Of a stretch of DNA of 64,000 nt, positions 59,263 through 64,000 are shown piece after piece. The notes under the pieces were generated by a model. The model was not told the DNA's origin. It searched no databases and was given only the letters and a program-made list of their open reading frames with translations. Source of the stretch: Rathayibacter sp. VKM Ac-2760. Its GTDB lineage: Bacteria > Actinomycetota > Actinomycetes > Actinomycetales > Microbacteriaceae. The stretch covers positions 2,356,001-2,420,000 of the forward strand of contig NZ_CP047173.1 in the NCBI RefSeq assembly GCF_009834185.1. The letters are read 5' to 3'. Both the position numbers and the translations under genes were made by a program. The stretch's first letter is position 1; every line of letters starts with the position of its first letter.

Positions 59263-61233
59263 TCAGCGGACCGTGAGAGTGACCGCGGCGCTCGTCGAGG
59301 TATTGCCTGAGCGGTCGACCGGCTTGGCGACCACCGGGTGCGGCCCCTTCGCGAAGCCGCTCGTCGACACCGTGACCGACCAGGTGCCGTCGGCGGCCTG
59401 CTTGGCGACTCCGATCCGGACCTTGCCGGTCCAGAAGGCGAGCGAGGCCGTGTCGGCGTCCGAGACGGCGACCAGCGTCACCGCCCCCGCGACCGTGCTG
59501 CCGGCGGCGGGGCTGGTGATGCGTGCGATCGGAGCCGTCGTGTCCCGGGCGGGAGTGGGCGTCGGGGTCGGCGTGGGAGTGACCGAGCGAGTCGGCGTCG
59601 GCGTCGGCGTGGCCGAGCGAGTCGGCGTCGGCGTCGGCGTGGCCGAGCGAGTCGGCGTCGGGGTCGGCGTCGGCGTCGGAGTGGCCGAACGAGACGGCGT
59701 CGGAGTCGGGGTCGGTGTGGGAGTCGGCGAGGCGGTCGGTCGCGGGGTCGGCGTCGGTGCAGCGCTCGGAGCAGGCGTCGCGCTCGGGGTGGGAGTCGAC
59801 GTCGGCGTGACCGTCGGAGCCGGCGAGACGGTCGGCGTCGGAGCGGGAGGCGCCGTCGCCGTGGGGGTCGGCTGCGAGGTGGAAGTGGCGGCCGGAGTCG
59901 GAGTCGCGTCGGGCGACGCGGTCGACGACGGTGTCGGGCTCGGCGCCGGAGTGGGCGCAGGTGTCGTCGGCTCGGGAGTCGGCTCGGCCGTCGCAGTGGG
60001 GACTGCAGTGGCAGTCGGGTCGGCCGTGGGGCCGGGGGTGGAAGGGGGCGAGGCTGTCGAGGTCGACTCCGGCGCCGCCGTCGGGCTCGCTGGCGGAGTG
60101 GCGGTCGGCTCGGGAGCGATCGTCCCGGTCGGCGACGGAGTCGGGGACGCGGTGGGAGCGAGTGTCGGCTCGGGGGTGGGGGGCGAAGTGAGCGTCGGCT
60201 CGGGTGCCGGCGTCGGTGCCGCCGTCGGCGTCGGTGTCGGCGTCGGCGTCGGCTCAGGGGTCGCAGTCGGGGCGACCGTCGGCTCGGGAGTCGGAGTCGC
60301 GGACGGCACCGGCGTGGATCCCTCGGCGGTGAAGCGCGCCGCCCAAGCGGGCACCCGCTGGGGCCCCCAGAGGACTCCCGCGATCAGCGCCTGTCCCCGG
60401 GTATTGGGGTGGAACCAGTCGACGGTCGAGACGATGTCGGAGGTGAGCGGCGTCGCGGTGAAGGCGCCCCTGTCCCAGACGCAGCGCGGTCCGACGGCGT
60501 CGCACGAGGAGGCCAGTGCGCGGTTGTACTGCTGCGTGCGCAGGGCCGCGGCGGCGGCGGAGGCGGTCTGCGCCGGTCCGGCGAGGAGTACGCCGGTGTC
60601 CGTCACGCCGCGGGTCGTCCGGCAGAGCTTGTTCTTCGTCCAGGCGGCCTCGGCCGGCCCGCCGCGCAGCCCCGACCACTCCGACGCCACGTCGGGCACC
60701 GAGCTGAGGAGGATCGTCGCGTCAGGCCAGGTGCGGCCGATCTGCTGGAGCAGGCTCGACGCGGACGCCGAGAACGCCGCCTCCGTCGTCATGGTCCAGC
60801 CGTCGGCGGCGGGGTAGATGTCGCCGTGGCAGAGGTCGTTGCCGCCGATGAGCAGCGTCACGACATCGGGCTGCACCCGGTCGGCGGCCGCGGTCGCGAC
60901 CATCGCGGCGACGGCTCGGATCTTGCTGCCGGACTTCGCGTAGTTGGCCGTCGTGACGGCGCTGCCGGGGGCGAGCTCCTGCAGCCGCGTGGCGATGGAC
61001 TGCACGGCGGGGGCCGACCCGGTCGCCCAGGAGTTGACCGGGCAGTCGGCCTTCGTCGTGCAGCTCGCGGTCCCGCGGCTGACCGAATCGCCGAGCGAGA
61101 CGACCGAGATCGGGGCGGGCTCCGCGGCGACCGGGACGGCAGCGGCCGGGACCGCGGCGATCGCGGCGACGAGCAGCGCGGTCGCGAGCGCGACGGCGAG
61201 GCGGAGGGTGCGGCGGGGCTGGCGCGCGGGCAT
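59263..61233 (-). CDS. Secreted SGNH hydrolase with very long Pro/Thr linker and Ig-like domain (copy 2)
   Basis: Protein of 656 residues. Signal peptide LRLAVALATALLVAAIAAVPAAA; block I SLGDSVSRG, CPVNSWATGSAPAVQSIATR, LLIGGNDLCHGD, VDWFHPNTRGQ. The linker, about 260 residues of PTPTPT, PSATPT and SATPTPTPT units, is the longest of the four, and the Ig-like domain ARITSPAAGSTVAGAVTLVAVS is nearly the same as in copy 1. Close similarity in both end domains and the different linker lengths point to duplication followed by repeat expansion. Confidence 0.9.
   Translation of the reverse strand: MPARQPRRTLRLAVALATALLVAAIAAVPAAAVPVAAEPAPISVVSLGDSVSRGTASCTTKADCPVNSWATGSAPAVQSIATRLQELAPGSAVTTANYAKSGSKIRAVAAMVATAAADRVQPDVVTLLIGGNDLCHGDIYPAADGWTMTTEAAFSASASSLLQQIGRTWPDATILLSSVPDVASEWSGLRGGPAEAAWTKNKLCRTTRGVTDTGVLLAGPAQTASAAAAALRTQQYNRALASSCDAVGPRCVWDRGAFTATPLTSDIVSTVDWFHPNTRGQALIAGVLWGPQRVPAWAARFTAEGSTPVPSATPTPEPTVAPTATPEPTPTPTPTPTAAPTPAPEPTLTSPPTPEPTLAPTASPTPSPTGTIAPEPTATPPASPTAAPESTSTASPPSTPGPTADPTATAVPTATAEPTPEPTTPAPTPAPSPTPSSTASPDATPTPAATSTSQPTPTATAPPAPTPTVSPAPTVTPTSTPTPSATPAPSAAPTPTPRPTASPTPTPTPTPTPSRSATPTPTPTPTPTRSATPTPTPTRSATPTPTPTRSVTPTPTPTPTPARDTTAPIARITSPAAGSTVAGAVTLVAVSDADTASLAFWTGKVRIGVAKQAADGTWSVTVSTSGFAKGPHPVVAKPVDRSGNTSTSAAVTLTVR
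59545..60315. repeat. Coding minisatellite for the PT linker of SGNH copy 2
   Basis: About 770 bp of short repeats, including units of GAGCGAGTCGGCGTCGGCGT type, encoding the Pro/Thr linker on the minus strand. Confidence 0.8.
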
Positions 61234-61658
61234 GACAGTGCTCTCGTCGGGGTGCGAGCTGGCAGAGAAGTGGAACGGTGGTGGATCCGCCGTCGGGTGC
61301 GGGGTGCTGTCTGGATCGGGTCGAGCATGGCGCGATCCCGCCGGAACGGCAAGAGGCCTCGCACTCGGATCCCGTGCCGGTCGCCGCTCCGCCCGCCGGC
61401 GAGGAAGCAGTCCGAACTCCTCCGGCAGCGCGGGCGGACAGGACGGAAAGGTGGGTCAGACGCGGGGTACGGATCTGCTCTCGTGGGGCGACGCGGTGCC
61501 GCGGTCGCGGGGCGGGGCCGAACGGCCGTCGCCCCCGTCGAGCGGACGACCAGGCGGGGAAGGGGAAGGGCTGACGGGCTTGAGCTCGACGGATCGGTCG
61601 TCGTCGAAGACGTCGCGCACTGGGGCGCCACGAGCCGCTGGGGCTCGTGGCGCTCGGG
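61234..61658. other. Spacer between SGNH copies 2 and 3 with a leader remnant
   Basis: No convincing gene in about 425 nt. Positions 61475-61535 resemble the 5' leader of copy 1 (58983-59045), including a 20-nt exact match that ends 3-4 nt before where a start codon would be. Confidence 0.6.
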
Positions 61659-63101
61659 TCAGCGGACCGTGACGGTGGTCGGGGCGCTCGTCCCCGTGTT
61701 GCCCGAGCGGTCGGTCGCGGTGGCCACGAGGTCGTGCTCGCCCGTCGGGAATCCCCTGGTCGCGACCGTCAGCGTCCAGATGCCGTTCGCGGTCTGCTTC
61801 GCCGCGCCGATCCGGACACCGCCGCTCGAGAACACGACCGAGGCCGTATCGGCGTCGGAGACCGCCGTCAGCGTGATCTTTCCCGCGGCGATCGAACCAC
61901 CGGCGAGCGGGACGGCGACCTGCACGGTCGGCGCGGTCGTGTCCGAGCCGCGGGAGAGCGACCGAGAGGAGGTGGTGCCGGAGGTCGGGGCGGATGTCGG
62001 ACTCGCCGAAGGAGCGGCGGCGGCCGGAAGAGCGGACTTCGGGGGCTTGGTCCCTCTGCGGGTGCTGCTCGGCGCCGGTGTCGTCGTGCTCGTCGGGGCG
62101 GGAGTGGTCGTCGGGGCGGGAGTGACCGCCTGCGCCGGACTCGTCGTCATGTCCGGCACGACAGTCGGAAGCGGCGCGCCGGTGGTCGCCGGCACGGGGG
62201 AAGGAGCCGGAGCGCCCGCGGCGAGCTGCGCGGCCCAGGAGGGCACTGCGTCGGGGCCCCAGAGCACCTGAGCGATCAGCGCCTGGCCCCGCACGTTCGG
62301 GTGGAAGGAGTCGACGGTCGAGACGATCTCGGGGAGGAGCCGCGTCCGGGTGAGAGCACCGCCGTCCCAGATGCAGTGCGGACCCACGGCCGCGCACGCC
62401 GAGGCGAGGGCGTCGTCGTACTGACGGGTGCGCTCGGCCGCAGCGGCCACCGTCGCGGTGTACGCCTCGCCGGTCTGGACGACGTTGTCGGCGAGGGCTC
62501 CCCGGGTGGTCCGGCAGAGCTTGGACGCCTGCCAGGTCCTCCCTGCGGCACCACCCTGGACCGAGGCCCACTCGGACGCGACATCCGGAACCGAGCCGAC
62601 GAGGACGGTCGCCTGCGGCCAGGCCGAGCCGATCTTGCGGAGCAGAGCGGACGCCGACGCGGCGAAAGCGTCGGCGGGGGTCAGCGCGTAGCCGTCGGCA
62701 TCGGGACGGAGGTCGGGGTGGCAGAGGTCGTTGCCTCCGATCAGGAGGGTCACGACGTCGGGCCTGGCGCCCGCCGCCACCGCCGCGGTCACGGCCGAGG
62801 AGACGGTGGCGATCCGGCTGCCCGACTTCGCGTAGTTCGTCGCCGTGACGCTGCGGCCGGGGTTCAGCTCCTGGAGGCGGGTGGCGATGGAGTGGACCGC
62901 GGGTGCCGATCCGGTGGCCCAGGAGTTGACGGGGCAGTCGGCCCTGCCGCCGCAGGTCGCGGCGGCGCGGGTGATCGAGTCGCCGAACGACGCGACCGAG
63001 AGTGCGGGGGCCTCGGCGGCGAGAGCGGAAGGAGCTGCCGCTCCTCCGGCGAGGAGCAGTGCCACGAGGGCGAGGGCGGACAGGCGGGAACGGAGGGACA
63101 T
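61659..63101 (-). CDS. Secreted SGNH hydrolase with short linker and Ig-like domain (copy 3)
   Basis: Protein of 480 residues. Signal peptide LSALALVALLLAGGAAAPSALAA; SFGDSITRAAAT (block I, with Ala where the other copies have Gly after Arg), CPVNSWATGSAP, LLIGGNDLCHPD, VDSFHPNVRGQ. The linker is shorter and less regular than in copies 1 and 2 (APTTTPAPTSTTTPAPSS, KPPKSALPAAAAPSASPTS), then an Ig-like domain TVQVAVPLAGGSIAAGKITL. ATG at 63101 is preferred over a TTG at 63113 on ribosome site spacing. Confidence 0.9.
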   Translation of the reverse strand: MSLRSRLSALALVALLLAGGAAAPSALAAEAPALSVASFGDSITRAAATCGGRADCPVNSWATGSAPAVHSIATRLQELNPGRSVTATNYAKSGSRIATVSSAVTAAVAAGARPDVVTLLIGGNDLCHPDLRPDADGYALTPADAFAASASALLRKIGSAWPQATVLVGSVPDVASEWASVQGGAAGRTWQASKLCRTTRGALADNVVQTGEAYTATVAAAAERTRQYDDALASACAAVGPHCIWDGGALTRTRLLPEIVSTVDSFHPNVRGQALIAQVLWGPDAVPSWAAQLAAGAPAPSPVPATTGAPLPTVVPDMTTSPAQAVTPAPTTTPAPTSTTTPAPSSTRRGTKPPKSALPAAAAPSASPTSAPTSGTTSSRSLSRGSDTTAPTVQVAVPLAGGSIAAGKITLTAVSDADTASVVFSSGGVRIGAAKQTANGIWTLTVATRGFPTGEHDLVATATDRSGNTGTSAPTTVTVR

Positions 63102-63358
63102 GACTCTTCTCAAGGCGGTGACGGAGGTGAGACGGAGCGACGCCGATCGGCCTTCGGCTCCGGCGATCGAGCGATCGCGGCCGGGCGGCGGACGACGGCG
63201 GCGCGACCCAGTGCTGAACGCTAAGGGCGCTCAGGGACGGGAGCGGAACGAATGGCGCGGATTGATCGGATGGCGTCATCTGGTTATCGACTGCGCGTCG
63301 CGAGAGGAATCAGCAGTCGAGCGAGTCCGTCTCGGCGCTCGCCCTCGCCGCGGTCGGC

Positions 63359-64000
63359 TCAGCAGTCGTCGGCGCACCAGAGGCGGTCGTCTTCGTCCGG
63401 CGACGTGGCTGAGGACGGCACAACGCCCCCGGCGGGCTCACCCTCCTGACCCCAGAGCACGCGGGCGATCTGGGCCTGCCCGCTCACGTTCGGATGGAAG
63501 TAGTCGACGGTCGAGAGGAGATCCTTCGTGATGGGGGTCTGGGAGAGGGCCCCGCCGTCCCAGATGCAGCGGGGTCCCACCGCAGCGCAGGCCGAGGCGA
63601 GGGCGTCGTTGTACTGCTGGGTCCGCTCTGCGGCAGCGGCGACCGCCGCGTCGAACGCCGCGCCCTTCTGGACGATGTTGTCGGCCTTCGCGCCGCGCGT
63701 GGTCCGGCAGATCTCGAAGATGCTCCAGATGAACTTCCCCTGCGAGTCCTTCACGGCCTGCCACTCGGACGCGATGTTCGGCATCGATCCGACTAGCACG
63801 TTCGCCCTGGGCCACGCCGAGGTGATCTGCTCGAGCAGACTCGACGCGGACGCCGAGAAGTCCGCCGCGGTCGTCATCGCGTAGCCGTCCGGCCCGGCCG
63901 GGACCTCCGGGCTGCAGAGGTCGTTGCCGCCGATGAGCAGTGTGATGAGCTCCGGATCGGCTCCCGCCGCCTTCGCACTGCTGACCGCCTCGGAGACCCC
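63359..64000 (-). CDS. SGNH hydrolase without linker or Ig-like domain (copy 4), N-terminus cut by window edge
   Basis: The C-terminal 213 codons are visible: LLIGGNDLCSPEVPAG, LVGSMPNIASEWQAV, CRTTRGAKADNIVQ, CAAVGPRCIWDGG, and the catalytic VDYFHPNVSGQ. It stops soon after the catalytic domain with an acidic, Cys-containing tail (DEDDRLWCADDC), so no linker or Ig-like domain is present. Signal peptide and block I lie outside the window. Confidence 0.88.
   Translation of the reverse strand, partial: GVSEAVSSAKAAGADPELITLLIGGNDLCSPEVPAGPDGYAMTTAADFSASASSLLEQITSAWPRANVLVGSMPNIASEWQAVKDSQGKFIWSIFEICRTTRGAKADNIVQKGAAFDAAVAAAAERTQQYNDALASACAAVGPRCIWDGGALSQTPITKDLLSTVDYFHPNVSGQAQIARVLWGQEGEPAGGVVPSSATSPDEDDRLWCADDC

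Overview
The DNA is very G+C-rich and looks like the chromosome of an actinobacterium of the family Microbacteriaceae; a plant-associated genus such as Rathayibacter or Curtobacterium fits, but the genus is inference. Supporting signs are two blocks of gene order known from Mycobacterium tuberculosis and other actinobacteria: DUF4191 / RDD / glnA1 / glnE / glnA2 / panB, and valS / ileS / folC / ndk / rne / rplU / rpmA / obg / proA / nadD / rsfS followed by clpX / clpP2 / clpP1 / tig. Many genes have a TANNNT -10 box only 6-7 nt before the start codon, the pattern of leaderless actinobacterial mRNAs. No phage, insertion sequence, CRISPR array or plasmid gene is visible.

Layout. 1-7.6 kb: a cut topoisomerase IV B subunit, a small zinc-binding-like protein, then sigA with a MurT/GatD-like pair behind it, an MFS transporter and a PAC2 protein. 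7.7-12.3 kb: leucyl aminopeptidase, lipoamide dehydrogenase and the lipoyl E2 acyltransferase. 12.3-22.5 kb: a probable transmembrane pseudokinase, the DUF4191/RDD membrane proteins, the nitrogen-assimilation group (two glutamine synthetases and the adenylyltransferase that controls one of them) and panB. 22.5-28.2 kb: polyphosphate glucokinase, RNase P RNA, a coiled-coil protein, Nif3, acetolactate decarboxylase, a GNAT/FemAB-like protein and tRNA-Ala. 28.3-44.9 kb: a long mostly minus-strand housekeeping region (rsfS, nadD, proA, obg, ribosomal proteins L27 and L21, RNase E/G, ndk, folC, ileS with a T-box leader). 44.9-56.6 kb: a TetR regulator, valS, an M3 peptidase, a BenE-type transporter, and the Clp protease and trigger factor set. 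56.7-57.1 kb: tRNA-Pro and tRNA-Gly. 57.4-64 kb: four tandem paralogous secreted SGNH hydrolases, the last cut by the window end; this is the most accessory-looking part.

Most noteworthy. (1) The MurT/GatD-like pair behind sigA contains no cysteine at all: the GatD nucleophile and the MurT zinc ribbon are both gone. This would make sense if, in an organism with B-type peptidoglycan, the enzyme attaches a bridge amino acid rather than ammonia to the D-Glu alpha-carboxyl. (2) Three copies of a roughly 110-nt intergenic element show hairpins whose arms change sequence while staying complementary, as expected for a selected nucleic-acid structure. (3) At least nine copies of a shorter palindromic repeat lie mostly between convergent genes. 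(4) ndk ends in a 20-bp plus 8-bp perfect hairpin with the stop codon in the loop. (5) The four-gene SGNH hydrolase array carries large Pro/Thr repeat linkers and a leftover leader of what may have been a fifth copy.
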